From the NCBI GenBank assembly GCA_001586965.3, contig LUCW03000498.1, positions 25,001 to 47,500 of the forward strand: a stretch of DNA of 22,500 nucleotides, written 5' to 3'. The first letter of the stretch is position 1. Each line of letters starts with the position of its first letter. Position numbers and translations under genes: made by a program. The notes beneath the pieces were generated by a model, which was not told the origin of the DNA, did no database searches, and saw only the letters and a program-made list of their open reading frames with translations. This DNA is from Sphaeroforma sirkka (lineage: Eukaryota; Opisthokonta; Ichthyosporea; Ichthyophonida). Shown here piece by piece: positions 1 to 8,708 of the stretch.

Positions 1-1
1 G

Positions 2-2
<1 letters not shown>

Positions 3-46
<44 letters not shown>
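3..46. repeat. (TA)n microsatellite
   Basis: Uninterrupted TA dinucleotide tract at the left edge of the window. It lies in the intron just upstream of the first visible Clp-like exon. Confidence 0.95.
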
Positions 47-49
<3 letters not shown>

Positions 50-87
50 GTGTATGTCTAACTTTCTCCTTCTTCATCCTCATTCAG

Positions 88-269
88 GTGACTACATACA
101 TGAAGGTTTCTTCACCAACATCTTTGTGCCGCGAATCTTAGCCACACGCGCGCGCTGTAACGACAGAGCACCGGTGATGGTATTTTTAGACGAGGTCTTA
201 AAAATAGGCAATACTGACTCCAGTGACAAGGTGTCAGCTGTTGTGAGGGATGCGTTAAAGGAAGGCAAG
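88..269 (+). CDS. Clp-like gene, Walker B exon
   Basis: The acceptor is cattcag at 81-87 and the donor is gtaggt at 270. The first two bases finish a split codon and the exon ends in phase 0. It encodes DYIHEGFFTNIF, then VMVFLDEVLKIG, where DE is the Walker B acidic pair, then a helix ending KEGK. The upstream part parallels the pore-loop and egg-helix region of Clp D2 domains. The exon carrying Walker A must lie to the left. Confidence 0.8.
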
Positions 270-730
270 GTAGGTATATAGTGAAAGTAGCAATAGAGTG
301 TGGGTGTCGAATGGGAGGGGTCGTATAGTGTCGGTGCAGGGGTGTGCGTGGTAGCCAAGTGGGTGTGTGGGTGTGTGCATGTGTGGGCGTGTGTGTGCTT
401 TTTTGAGCAAAGCTGTGACATGCAGGCGCGCACTTTACGATCACTCGTTAATAGTTTTGTCTCTCCTGAAACCTTGTACATGATGTGATGGCTTGTTCTT
501 ACCATCCCTCTTGTTTGATCTGTCACACCCAGCCGTGTGTGGATTATTTTTGTTTCGGAACATATAACCCAATTGGGACCACACACACCTACACTTTCAC
601 CCACTTAAACTCTAAAACCCTCAAGGACATGTAGAGGTCAATTAAGTGTTCATTGTTCGACCATCCTGGAATCGTATCAACGGAGCTTATTTTTCTTTAA
701 ACACTAAACCCTATAGCTTTCGACCGTATC

Positions 731-803
<73 letters not shown>

Positions 804-1270
804 TCGCTTTAACGTGTCAACTGCTCTGGGTGTATGCACAGCATAGCTTTAACGTGTTAATTACTCTGGGTGCATGCACAGATATGCTGCTACATTGCTA
901 TTGTCAACGCAACAGTGTACAGACGTTTATTGATTTAGCTCGTTCTCATGTAGTTGTATGACACGACATGTCTCCACAAACGATAAAACCCAACCGCACA
1001 TACAAACCCTACACCAAATATATATATCATGCCCAAGTACTTTGGTATTGTCTTTATGTCCAGATTTCTCTGCCAGGGAGGCGGCACCTGGATGTGAGAA
1101 AATGGGTGTTCATAATGGCGACAGACATCAACGCCCAGAGTGTGGGTGGCAAAAAACTGCAGGACTTCTTGTTCATGTATGTCCTAAAACCTAAAATGTT
1201 TACGTATATGCTCTCTATCAGGCCAAAACTCAAACTTATATGCTTTCGTTTATATATATGTATATGTACT

Positions 1271-1360
<90 letters not shown>

Positions 1361-2404
1361 TTCATTCATGCGTATACATCTTTTTTATACAAACCCTCTG
1401 CACTACACAGGCACCGTGAAACAGATCCTGCCGATCCAGCGTACAGGCGTGGGCTGGATGGAGTGATGACGACAATACAAGACGACCAACGACAAGCGGC
1501 ACTTTTTCAAGCATTTGATGTGCAGAAGGTGTTGGTATCCGGGAATGTGGTGGTCTATGCGCCGTATGAGAAGGCAGAGGTATATAAGATAGATAGATGT
1601 GTCTGTATCTGTATCTGTGTCTGTGTGTCTGTGTATGTGAGTGTGAGTGTGTTGTATAATCTGTGGTTAAGAGATGTGGGAGTGTGTGATGTGTGGTAAT
1701 TTACATTATGATGTTAGTGTGGAAGTATTGTGCTCGCGTAAGGTAGATTTTCGTTTGTGGATAGTGTGTGTAGTAGCTGTATAGTAGCTGTAGTAGCTGT
1801 AGTAGCCGTAATATCTGTAGTAGCTGTAATATCTGTAGTATCTGTAGTAGCTGTAGTTATCCATGGTAATATACACTGCACATGCCTGGTTTGTCTTATA
1901 GCTCACCTGTCATCTGTGTGTGTGTACGTTTGTTCTGCTACAGATTGCACACATTATACAGGCGATGGTCAATGCCTTTCTTCGTGACATGGGCTTAGAA
2001 GGTCAGCTGTTTCTGTCGCCCACACTCACGACGTTTATGAAGGAGAAGCTCGTGTTGGATCAAATGGAGATATCAAGTAAGTGAGTTGCGTGTGATGCGT
2101 AGGGACGGGTTGAGTGTGTATAGTGCTTCTATATAAGTAGTAGTAGATATATATAAGTAAGTGAGTGTGATACGTATGTACGGGTTAAGTGTGTGTAGTA
2201 GTTTTATATATGTCGTTGTGCTAAGACACTTTGGGTTCTAGGGATCTAGGGTTTAACCCCTTTTCTCCTACATACATACATATATAATAGTTGTATATAA
2301 ATATATATATATATATGTGTGTGTGTGTACATATATATATATATATATGTGTGTGTGTATGTGTTTGTGTGTGTGTATGTGTATGTGTGTGTAGTGTGAT
2401 AAAT

Positions 2405-2439
<35 letters not shown>

Positions 2440-3421
2440 GTGTGTCTGTGTCTGTGTCTGTGTCTGTGTGTATGTATGTATGTATATATGTACATATACT
2501 CTTACATCACTTGATTTACCTACGCACACGGCATTGAGCAGAAGACGATCTGTGTAGTGGGGCGTCGTCTCTGTGGAGTGCGTCTAAGGAGAAGTCGTGT
2601 GAGCCATTTCAAGTGGTACAAGACGGCGCAGCAAGTATACGCCGAGTGGTCCAGCAATAGTATGTGACCTCTGTTGCTATGGAAACAATTGTGTACATGT
2701 TTGTATATGGATAGTATGTGACATCTGTTGCTATGGAAATAATTGTGTACATGTTTGTATATGGATAGTAAACGACATCTCTTGCTATGGAAACATTTGT
2801 GTATATGTTTGTATATGGATAGTATGTGGCATCTAAGGCTATGCAAGCTTATTTTTTGTTGGTATAAGTAGTATGTCATTTCGTCCTGCTATACAAACTA
2901 ACAGTGTATGTTTATTAATAGTGTCGGATGCTAATAAACTGTGTGTGTAGGTACACTATATACGAGATGAGGTACCCTGCATATATATCGTATGTAGGAT
3001 GTGGTATATATATATATATATATGATTGGATGCCAGATACCCTCCAAAAAAAAATACATTCACACCATAACCTTTGCACAAATACCCATGCACATGACGA
3101 AGTACACATAACAGTTATATTTCTAGTGCGCTGATGATCATTAACCCTACCGTATACTTTGTCCACAATTAGTCTCGAACGCCCAGTACTGGAAGTCCTG
3201 GAGGCCATGTTGGAGCACGAACAGTCGATAGAGAACAACAGGGAGATACATATGGTATGTTGTCTTGGCGGGATTAGTTTTGTTGGCTTTCTGAGTGCAG
3301 AATTAGTCTGCTTTTTAGTGTAGAACTAATCACCTAGCAGAAGTACTCGGCTCCAATCATCGGAAAGACACTTCCGCTTAAGCGTATTCATAAACTTTGA
3401 CCATGTTTATATATATATGTG

Positions 3422-3502
<81 letters not shown>

Positions 3503-4632
3503 ATATGTTTATATTTCTATTTATATATTTATATATATTCGCATGAATTTATAAGTATAGTTTCAATCATCTCCATCCAATCGTCCAGTGCCCCAATATA
3601 ACCGTTGGTGGCGACAAGTACACAACTAAGTTCACAGATGTGGTACAAGCATATGTCAACACTTTAAACACGCTTGCTGCTCTTCCAAACAGCCAACCTG
3701 ACTTCTCCTTCCCCTTCTCCTTCCGCTTATGCGTATCAGAAATCGAGAATACACTCCAGGACAGTATCAAACCTGCAGTACAACAAGAATGTGCATTTGG
3801 TGGTGGGCCTAGTGCCTATGGACATGGAGACTCTAGTGCCTATGGACATGGAGACTGATTCGGACGCTGAGAGGGGCTTCACCTTCAGGATATGCAAGGT
3901 ATGTAGCCGTAGTGGCCAATTAGCGAGGAATGCAGTCTTGCATGGTCTTTACTCGTGAACCCAGGATTCGTTTGGTTGTATTCTGATCAGAAGTGGGTGG
4001 CTTTATCGGCGCGTGGATGATTGTTTTTAAGTGGGTGGGTGTGCATCGGTTGTCTTTACGTGCGTATGGGTGTGTGGGTGTGTGTATATCGGTTGTCTTT
4101 ACGTGCGTGTGTGTGTGTTTGCGTGTGAGGTGTGAGTGTAACGTGAGAGAGTTCTTTGTACGGATTGCGTTTGTTTTGCGTTCACGGCGATGACTCATCT
4201 GCCAATTATAGAATATGCGCCCAATTCCGCATCTCCTATTTTGGCATCCGATACCACAATGTCTGCAGGCTGACAAACACTTTTAGGTTTCAGGACCAGG
4301 GTTGATTTGGAACCACGCATAGATCGGCTTGGACTATATTTACTCTATATACATCTACCATAACTTAGCATCCGACATCACAAGATCTGTACCTGAACAC
4401 ATACTTTTGACCACATGCTCAGCTTAATTCATACCCAACTCATAAACCCACTTGGACTGTAACCACTCTGCACACACAGATACTGCCGATGCCAATAGAT
4501 GCAAGATACGAGCACTCGCCGCTTGTAGCAGACATCACCATGCGTGCACGGGTGCAGGAGAGTATGGATCAATGTCCCGGGGACCAGATCACCGACTACG
4601 CAGGCCTGCAGCTGTTTTATTACGACGTTTGA
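88..4632 (+). CDS. Divergent Clp/Hsp100-like AAA+ ATPase, 3' part of a multi-exon gene
   Basis: The proposed exons are 88-269, 1064-1176, 1411-1579, 1944-2076, 2542-2659, 3173-3254, 3589-3898 (interrupted) and 4480-4632. Junction phases match at every intron. The protein runs through a Walker B strand (VMVFLDEV), a glycine-containing helix (VVRDALKEGK), a sensor-1-like strand (VFIMATDIN), the linker strand VVVYAPYEKAE, the helix IAHIIQAMVNAFL, and a C-terminal helix DGAASIRRVVQQYLERP. This is the order in the second ATPase domain and C-terminal small domain of ClpB/ClpA-type unfoldases, which use ATP to remodel or disaggregate proteins. About 190 further residues form an extension I do not recognise, ending LQLFYYDV. 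The start codon, N-domain and Walker A lie outside the window. The Arg finger and the sensor-2 Arg expected of Clp proteins are not evident, so ATPase activity is uncertain. Family assignment is by motif order only. Confidence 0.75.
735..801. repeat. (TA)n microsatellite
   Basis: About 33 uninterrupted TA units in the 794-nt intron at 270-1063. Confidence 0.95.
806..885. repeat. 40-bp imperfect tandem duplication
   Basis: gctttaacgtgt begins at 806 and again at 846. Both copies continue through a ctctgggtg...tgcacag segment. It is intronic. Confidence 0.8.
1064..1176 (+). CDS. Clp-like gene, sensor-1 exon
   Basis: The acceptor is gtccag at 1058-1063 and the donor is gtatgt at 1177. It encodes SLPGRRHLDVRKWVFIMATDIN and continues to QDFLF. 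It matches the Clp pattern of a G-R turn, then V-D-R-x-x-V/I-I-M-T-S-N, with ATDIN in place of the usual TSN. It begins in phase 0 and ends after two bases of a codon. Confidence 0.8.
1276..1358. repeat. (TA)n microsatellite in a 234-nt intron
   Basis: A long TA tract occupies much of the intron at 1177-1410. The intron has a length divisible by three and no stop in the coding frame. Confidence 0.95.
1411..1579 (+). CDS. Clp-like gene, exon before the small domain
   Basis: The acceptor is actacacag and the donor is gtatat at 1580. The first base completes the ATG codon begun in the previous exon. The 56 residues start HRETDPADP and end NVVVYAPYEKAE. The last strand corresponds to the IVVFHPL segment of ClpB. 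The canonical F-L-N-R-I-D arginine-finger segment is not present in recognisable form. Confidence 0.75.
1596..1656. repeat. (TGTCTG/TATCTG)n degenerate repeat
   Basis: A T-G-T-C-T-G type hexamer array starts about 16 nt after the donor at 1580. It is intronic and shades into TG-rich sequence. Confidence 0.7.
1770..1857. repeat. GTAGTAGCTGTA minisatellite
   Basis: Nine- and twelve-base units of the type tagtagctgta / atatctgta are repeated within the intron at 1580-1943. They contain no stop in one frame, which reads as a Val-rich string. Confidence 0.85.
1944..2076 (+). CDS. Clp-like gene, C-terminal small-domain exon
   Basis: The acceptor is gctacag and the donor is gtaagtgag. It encodes IAHIIQAMVNAFLRDMGLEG followed by LFLSPTLTTFMKEKLVLDQ. 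This is the helix-strand-helix of the Clp small domain (the ClpB I..L...L...G..L.lt..a..fL pattern). It ends with one base of a split codon. Confidence 0.8.
2281..2490. repeat. Compound TA/TG/TCTG microsatellite
   Basis: Alternating TA and TG runs, with a (tctgtg)n patch near 2445-2468. It fills much of the intron at 2077-2541. Confidence 0.9.
2542..2659 (+). CDS. Clp-like gene, sensor-2 exon
   Basis: The acceptor is ttgagcag and the donor is gtatgt at 2660. The phase-consistent frame gives DDLCSGASSLWSASKEKSCE and then FQVVQDGAASIRRVVQQ. The GAASIRR helix occupies the place of the Clp GARPLKR sensor-2 motif, with Ala where the motif has Arg. The donor falls at the start of a 54-bp tandem array. 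Confidence 0.75.
2657..2845. repeat. 54-bp tandem array carrying the splice donor
   Basis: The units begin at 2657, 2711, 2765 and 2819 (partial), each starting atagtatgtg or a variant and containing ttgctatggaaa and gtttgtatatgg. The first unit overlaps the exon end, so its gtatgt is the donor used at 2660. Unit 2 keeps the full gtatgt donor, unit 3 has gtaaac, and the partial unit 4 has gtatgt. Confidence 0.9.
3006..3022. repeat. Short (TA)n tract
   Basis: A short TA run in the intron at 2660-3172. Confidence 0.85.
3173..3254 (+). CDS. Clp-like gene, exon after sensor 2
   Basis: The acceptor is acaattag and the donor is gtatgt. Its first base completes the Tyr codon from the previous exon. 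It then encodes LERPVLEVLEAMLEHEQSIE and NNREIHM, corresponding to the end of the Clp D2 domain (Y-I-E-N-P-L...A-L). Confidence 0.75.
3409..3500. repeat. (TA)n(TG)n microsatellite
   Basis: A short TA run is followed by about 40 TG units with one C interruption near 3429. It lies in the intron at 3255-3588. Confidence 0.95.
3589..3898 (+). CDS. Clp-like gene, C-terminal extension exon, interrupted
   Basis: The acceptor is tcgtccag and the donor is gtatgtag at 3899. In the entering frame the exon reads CPNITVGGDKYTTKFTDVVQ onward but meets TGA at 3856. The exit frame that joins exon 4480 in phase is shifted by one base and reads YNKNVHLVVGLVPMDMET, then GFTFRICK. Both halves look protein-like. 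Removing 3733-3778 (gtatca...ctgcag, 46 nt) would restore one frame. The alternative is a frameshift mutation or assembly error. A 24-bp tandem duplication lies inside. Confidence 0.6.
3809..3856 (+). repeat. 24-bp perfect tandem duplication in coding exon
   Basis: The unit at 3809-3832 is repeated exactly at 3833-3856. In the exit frame it encodes LVPMDMET twice. Its length keeps the frame. Confidence 0.9.
4029..4133. repeat. 43-bp duplicated TG-rich segment
   Basis: atcggttgtctttacgtgcg occurs at 4045 and 4088, each embedded in gtgggtg/gtgtgtg sequence. It is in the last intron (3899-4479). Confidence 0.75.
4480..4632 (+). CDS. Clp-like gene, terminal exon
   Basis: The acceptor is cacacacag at 4471-4479. 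In phase 0 it encodes 50 residues, beginning ILPMPIDARYEHSPLVADIT and ending LQLFYYDV, and stops at TGA 4630-4632. A second copy of the LQLFYYDV-coding segment follows 45 bp downstream, after the stop. No homologous domain was recognised. Confidence 0.65.
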   Translation: MLPMPIDARYEHSPLVADITMRARVQESMDQCPGDQITDYAGLQLFYYDV

Positions 4633-4682
4633 GTATTGCGTGCGCCTGTACTACAGCTGTTTTATTACGACGTGGGAGTATA
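4602..4682 (+). repeat. 45-bp tandem duplication across the stop codon
   Basis: agctgttttattacgacg begins at 4610 and again at 4655. The two copies flank the TGA at 4630, so the second copy could encode a second LQLFYYDV in the same frame beyond the stop. Confidence 0.8.
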
Positions 4683-4699
4683 GTATGGCATTCCAAAAT

Positions 4700-4795
4700 G
4701 AGAAACAAGAGGGACGGAAGAAATGAGGAATTTAGGACAGGATTCAAGGGAAAGTCCGAAAAGAGAAACAGGAGGGCCAGAAGGAATGAGGAATC
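4700..4795 (+). repeat. 63-bp purine-rich duplication
   Basis: gagaaacaagagggacgg at 4700 recurs imperfectly at 4763, and both copies continue into gaaatgaggaat or gaatgaggaat. It is in the probable 3' UTR. Confidence 0.75.
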
Positions 4796-4882
4796 GAGCA
4801 TCAATATACGCCTCGACGGTGTGTGTCACATGAGTGAGTCACTTCAGGGCGAACGGAGGTCGCAACAGAGACCACCCGCCCT

Positions 4883-5014
4883 TATGGAGCAAGCAAAAAA
4901 TACATACACAGCCTGTATGGAGCAAGCTAAAAATGGATACTCGGCCTTTATGGAGCATCCTAAAAATAAATACTCGGCCTTTATGGAGTGTCCTAAAAAT
5001 AGATACTCCGAACG
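4883..5014 (+). repeat. 33-bp tandem repeat, four copies
   Basis: Units start at 4883, 4916, 4949 and 4982 with tatggagcaagc(t/a)aaaaat-type sequence. One frame reads as an 11-residue repeat of the type MEQAKNxYSAF, within a long open frame from 4452 to 5039. The unit length, a multiple of three, also leaves the other frames open, so this may simply be 3' UTR. I favour UTR, because the phase-consistent frame stops at 4632. Confidence 0.85.
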
Positions 5015-5368
5015 CATGCTCGGTAGGTGTATCAAGTAGGTAGGCGAGTTGACATGCTTGTGGTTGAGTGGCTAGGCTTGCTACCTATGCAGGGACGATG
5101 TACACAAACAGACTGCATACCTCACAGACTAAACCGCCGAGTCCTTAGCACTTACTCGCTCTGATTCTAGGAAATGGACGCGAAACACAGTAAACAATTA
5201 TACCTTTCTATGCTCTCCCTGAGAGTGCAGAAGAAGGTAGATGTTTGTATGCGACTTGTTTCTTGTACGAGCAGAGATCTGACTGCATTTAAGTGCGAAC
5301 AGAAAATCATAAACATGTCAGAACTATCATTAGTCTCCTCCTTGTGTTGCGACAAACAGTGCACTCGT

Positions 5369-5374
5369 AATAAA
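5369..5374 (+). promoter_or_regulatory. Candidate polyadenylation signal AATAAA
   Basis: This AATAAA lies 737 bases after the Clp-like stop. It could be the polyadenylation signal of that transcript. Nothing else supports it. Confidence 0.3.
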
Positions 5375-5380
5375 ACAAAA

Positions 5381-6178
5381 CTACTCAGTATTGCATACTA
5401 AACATGATTGTGCGAAACCTCGTCGGCACGCATGCAATTGTACGTACGGTAGAAGACTCTTGGGTAAACCGACTGTCTCAAAATCTTCACGCACTGCTCG
5501 TAGTTGCCCGCAACTTGCCACCGAGGGATGGCTTGCGTGATGGCCGCTAAAAAAATTGCGTGTAATATAAAAATCGAATTTCTCCTTATCGACTAGCCTT
5601 GACGGACAATTGCTTACCCTTAATGAGAATGCCCCTTTTACTTAGCCAATTTGAAGCAAGTTCTGTTGAATTTGGGGTCCAGCACGACATGTTTGATTTA
5701 ACACGTAAGTGTGTCCCATTCTGTGGCCAAAGAGAATCGTCCAAAGGTAGATTGCGCTAAGACATTGATCACATGACGCCTGAACGCAAGCTGATTTAGC
5801 ATTAGATTGTGCGTAGCTCACCATTCCACTGTGTGACCACGCTTGATGCGGATCCAGTTCTTTGTTAAATGTGAAGTATTCCTGTCGCACCATTTGCTGA
5901 AAGTTGATCGAGAATTCTTCTAGTCGTCATACCAGCGCCCATACAATACCCCATATATGATAGGAGATGTTCCATATATTGAAATGAACGAAATGCTTAT
6001 CGCTGTAGGGTGTAAAATTCGTAGAAGTGTGTGTTCAAAAGCGAGGTCTGAATAGAGATAATACCTGGTGCCAGTCCGCCGTTGTGTAGACCTGAGCGCA
6101 GCAAGTCTTCTCGATGAATTCCCAGGAATGGGGATCGACAATGAATTTCTGAAAGGCACTGAAAAATACTGCTAAGAA
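5381..6178 (-). pseudogene. Decayed coding frame, unknown protein
   Basis: One frame read from 6178 down to the TAG at 5381-5383 has only three internal stops (TGA 6035-6037, TGA 5927-5929, TAA 5642-5644) in about 265 codons, where a random frame of this composition would have roughly a dozen. Recognisable stretches include FQKFIVDPHSWEFIEK, FNIWNISYHIWGIVWAL, FTFNKELDPHQAWSH and LPYVQLHACRRGFAQSC. Several Cys residues are present (CDQC, CLVC). No known domain is assigned. It lies directly downstream of the MULE-like gene on the same strand and may be its 3' part or a second gene of the same element. Confidence 0.4.
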
Positions 6179-6218
6179 ACGTCATGGGGGAGGGGGGGTG
6201 GTTGCTGAAGCTGGCCTG

Positions 6219-6720
6219 CTACCGGTCGCGGGTAATGTACTGCTCCATCTGGCAAGAAATGGAGGGCAGTCGCATGCCATCAGGTTCCCCGACTAAATTT
6301 TTGCTGTCCAAAATGGCACCATGATCACTCGCTCGGCTTCCTCTCTGTCCGACTTCTCTATCGCCTGCCCACCGGCAGAGTATACAGGTGTGTATTCTGA
6401 TTTCATTGATAATGGAATGCGTGCAGCTGTTGTTTGCTGCTGCATGATGAATTAGGTTTGCCTCCGATACGGATAAGTGCCATAGTTGATATAGTTTCAG
6501 AAGTTCCAAAGATTTGACAGTCCATGAGTAATGAAGAAGGTTTCCATTTCTGCTGAGTTCGTCCGTTGTCAAATTTGGCTCTCCCGGAAGATATGCTAAG
6601 CCAACCGATTTGTTTGTTATGCCTTGTCAGCTCAAATTGTCGTAAATCTTCCGCTAGGAATGAATGGATGTTAAGCACTGCAAATGCTGCCCATTGAAGA
6701 ATTCCAAGTATGGGCGCCAA
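6219..6720 (-). pseudogene. Coding-like fragments, frame uncertain
   Basis: Two overlapping - strand frames stay open here. One reads LGILQWAAFAVLNIHSFLAE and the other LELLKLYQLWHLSVSEANLI. One or both may be chance. I include the stretch only because it bridges better-supported decayed coding segments on the same strand. Confidence 0.25.
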
Positions 6721-6779
6721 AGTTTAAGAAGGATTTTTCTCTGGATGAGAAAGACGATAGAACAAATTGAGGTCGTTGT

Positions 6780-7560
6780 TTAAACTATCCTTTGGCCAAA
6801 AGAAACAGTCACTCGAAACCTGTTCTTTAATAGATTTATAATTACCCCCAAATGATATAAACACTGAACTGGTGTTTTCCATTCCCCTTTCCCGTCCGCT
6901 AAATCCAAAACCAAAGTATTATTGAGTTGATTGCTAAAGTCCCGGTGGGTCTGTACAAGGAATAGGGCTGCGAGCGGCAGAAGATCGGGCACATAGAAGT
7001 ATTGCGAAAGCGACAGGCTCGACGTACAGTGTTCATTAACAGATGGAAGTGTTCAGCGAGAAGGTTGCCCCCATAGTCTTCGTCCCAAACGTCATAGGAA
7101 GTGCAAGAAAGCATCAGAGCTGCCCCTTGCGATCCCGAAATTGCTACATTCGGGGTTGTGTCACTCCTAGGGCGTAGCCACCTCGGTATTCCGCCGTCAT
7201 CATGTGATCGGTTGGGCGTGTGATTTTTGGTACTTTGTCCGAACCTTCCACGCGAAATTGTTCTTGCTTGCTTTTTCGTTGGCCACCTTCGGATCTAAAA
7301 TCAGACTTACCCGGATCCCATCCGATTTCGGCACCATGAATGATTTGTGTTTCAGGTAGACCTCCGCCTCGGCACACTTGAGTTCTTCGCCACTGACTTA
7401 CTGATCTCAAAGATTCGACCTCTTCCATCTCCGCCGTTACCTCTTGCGCCAAGATCCAGCTCCTTGATCGGATGGTGTCGGAAGTCTGAGATTCCCCCAT
7501 TACGGTCGAACGCCGTACGGTATCACATCGCATACCGTGCGACTTGTCTCTATCCAACGC
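6780..7560 (-). pseudogene. Frameshifted coding remnants between MULE core and 3' segment
   Basis: Successive - strand segments in changing frames look protein-like: FDRNGGISDFRHHPIKELDL (about 7500-7440), EVYLKHKSFMVPKSDGIRVS (about 7365-7300), YDVWDEDYGGNLLAEHFHLL (about 7085-7025) and DLLPLAALFLVQTHRDFSNQ (about 6990-6930). The frame changes imply indels or unrecognised introns. I assign no function. The alternative is noncoding sequence with fortuitous open frames. Confidence 0.35.
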
Positions 7561-7756
7561 CCGCCATGATTTGAGATGGGCACGGACTCGGAGAAATAGA
7601 TTATCTTTCTGCTGAGTGCTGGGGGTTGATGTGATAATAGCTATCCTGACAAGGGCGGAGTTGGACGTGTTAAATTAAGGTTCCAAAGTCTTTCAACCCT
7701 TAAAAACTTCTGTTTCTGTAAGAATTAACTATGGCCAATTTGTGTTCTTTCTTCAC

Positions 7757-8246
7757 TTAGTTGTCGTAAGGTTTCTGCAGCAGAGAATCGTTGGCAAAGT
7801 TTCCTTCCTTGAGTTCTAGCATAAGGTTGAAGTCGTGCAACAGATACACGAGGAATCCAGTGAATGCCGCTTCCCGCAGTTCATCTGTGTGTAGCATTCT
7901 TGAATTTGTTTATGCTAGTATACGGCGAAATTGTAACAACTCCTGTACGAATTCGTCCTAGACCGGGTCCTTTTCTCCGGTGTAGAAGCTCTTAACGGCA
8001 CAAGGGTGTGTGATTAGTCACTTTATGAAGCTTATTTCTTTTACGAAATCTGAATTTGCCATCTGCTTCGCGATTCCCGTTGAAAATTCAGTCTCCGCAG
8101 GTCTCACATTGTCTTGTAGGGCGGCTACAAATCCTAGATTTGAGATCCGTCCCAGAGGCAGCTTGATTGAATACAGCCCCGTAGAGCCCTCTGTTGGAAC
8201 GATATAACCAGTCCAGTCGAACTCTCCTAATTTAAGCGATGCTGAA
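7757..8246 (-). pseudogene. MULE-like gene, C-terminal coding remnant with stops
   Basis: A single frame from about 8246 down reads KLGEFDWTGYIVPTEGSTGL and continues through TGA 8018-8020, TAG 7958-7960 and TAA 7910-7912 to TAA 7757-7759. Stretches include DEFVQELLQFRRILA and EAAFTGFLVYLLHDFNLMLE. It is offset by one base from the preceding exon (8232-8342), which hits TAA at 8232-8234. It probably represents the C-terminal part of the decayed transposase, but the family is not recognisable here. Confidence 0.4.
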
Positions 8247-8342
8247 GTAAGCGTTGGCTAATTTCAGCTTGGTGCTCTTGAGCCATTCTAAATGTAGATG
8301 GTTAATCCCGGCGACTTCTTTGTGTCCTCGATTCTGTATTTG
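8232..8342 (-). pseudogene. MULE-like gene, exon after the C-x2-H box
   Basis: The acceptor gcttcag follows a 116-nt intron in phase 0. The exon reads QIQNRGHKEVAGINHLHLEW and then LKSTKLKLANAYFSIA before TAA at 8232-8234. The +1 frame continues coding-like beyond, so a small indel near 8240 is likely. Confidence 0.5.
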
Positions 8343-8458
8343 CTGAAGCGTGTGCCAGCAAATACAATTTATAAATTGTTCTCAGCTTTTCAGGGGTTTA
8401 CGCATATTGGTAATTCACAAATAATTACACTACAGAAATACAAAAAAAAAAAGTGTAC

Positions 8459-8582
8459 CTTGAATTCCTCATCAACTGGCGTGACTGCCGACTGGTCCAT
8501 ATCATCCAGAGTTTCCTTATTATGCTGGAAACCCTTTTTCGATGCAAGTGTCGTTACATTGTCACGAAAGTGTTTCTCGCAC
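8459..8582 (-). pseudogene. MULE transposase exon with C-x2-H box
   Basis: The acceptor is atgagctag and the donor is gtacac. It reads CEKHFRDNVTTLASKKGFQH then VTPVDEEFK. Joined to the previous exon it makes FPIAR-C-E-K-H, the C-x2-H element typical of MULEs after the second Asp. The 124-nt exon is fully open. Confidence 0.6.
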
Positions 8583-8708
8583 CTAGCTCATAAATTATAG
8601 CAAGTAGCCAATTCACCTTTTTAATATTAGTATTTAACGTGAAAATAAAGGAGAATAGAGGAGCCTATCAATAGAGACAAACTGAGATTAGCATTCGATC
8701 TAAGACAC

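Noticed and set aside
646..846. 66-residue open frame across the TA repeat
   Set aside because: It consists largely of Ile-Tyr from the microsatellite inside an intron.
5174..5401. 75-residue + strand open frame after the Clp-like gene
   Set aside because: No recognised motif, and it overlaps the end of the - strand decayed coding frame and the candidate polyadenylation signal. Probably chance.
7279..7294. A 16-nt perfect mini-intron (gtaagt...ttttag on the - strand)
   Set aside because: The frame reads through it sensibly and removing it would shift the frame. It is a chance match to splice consensus.
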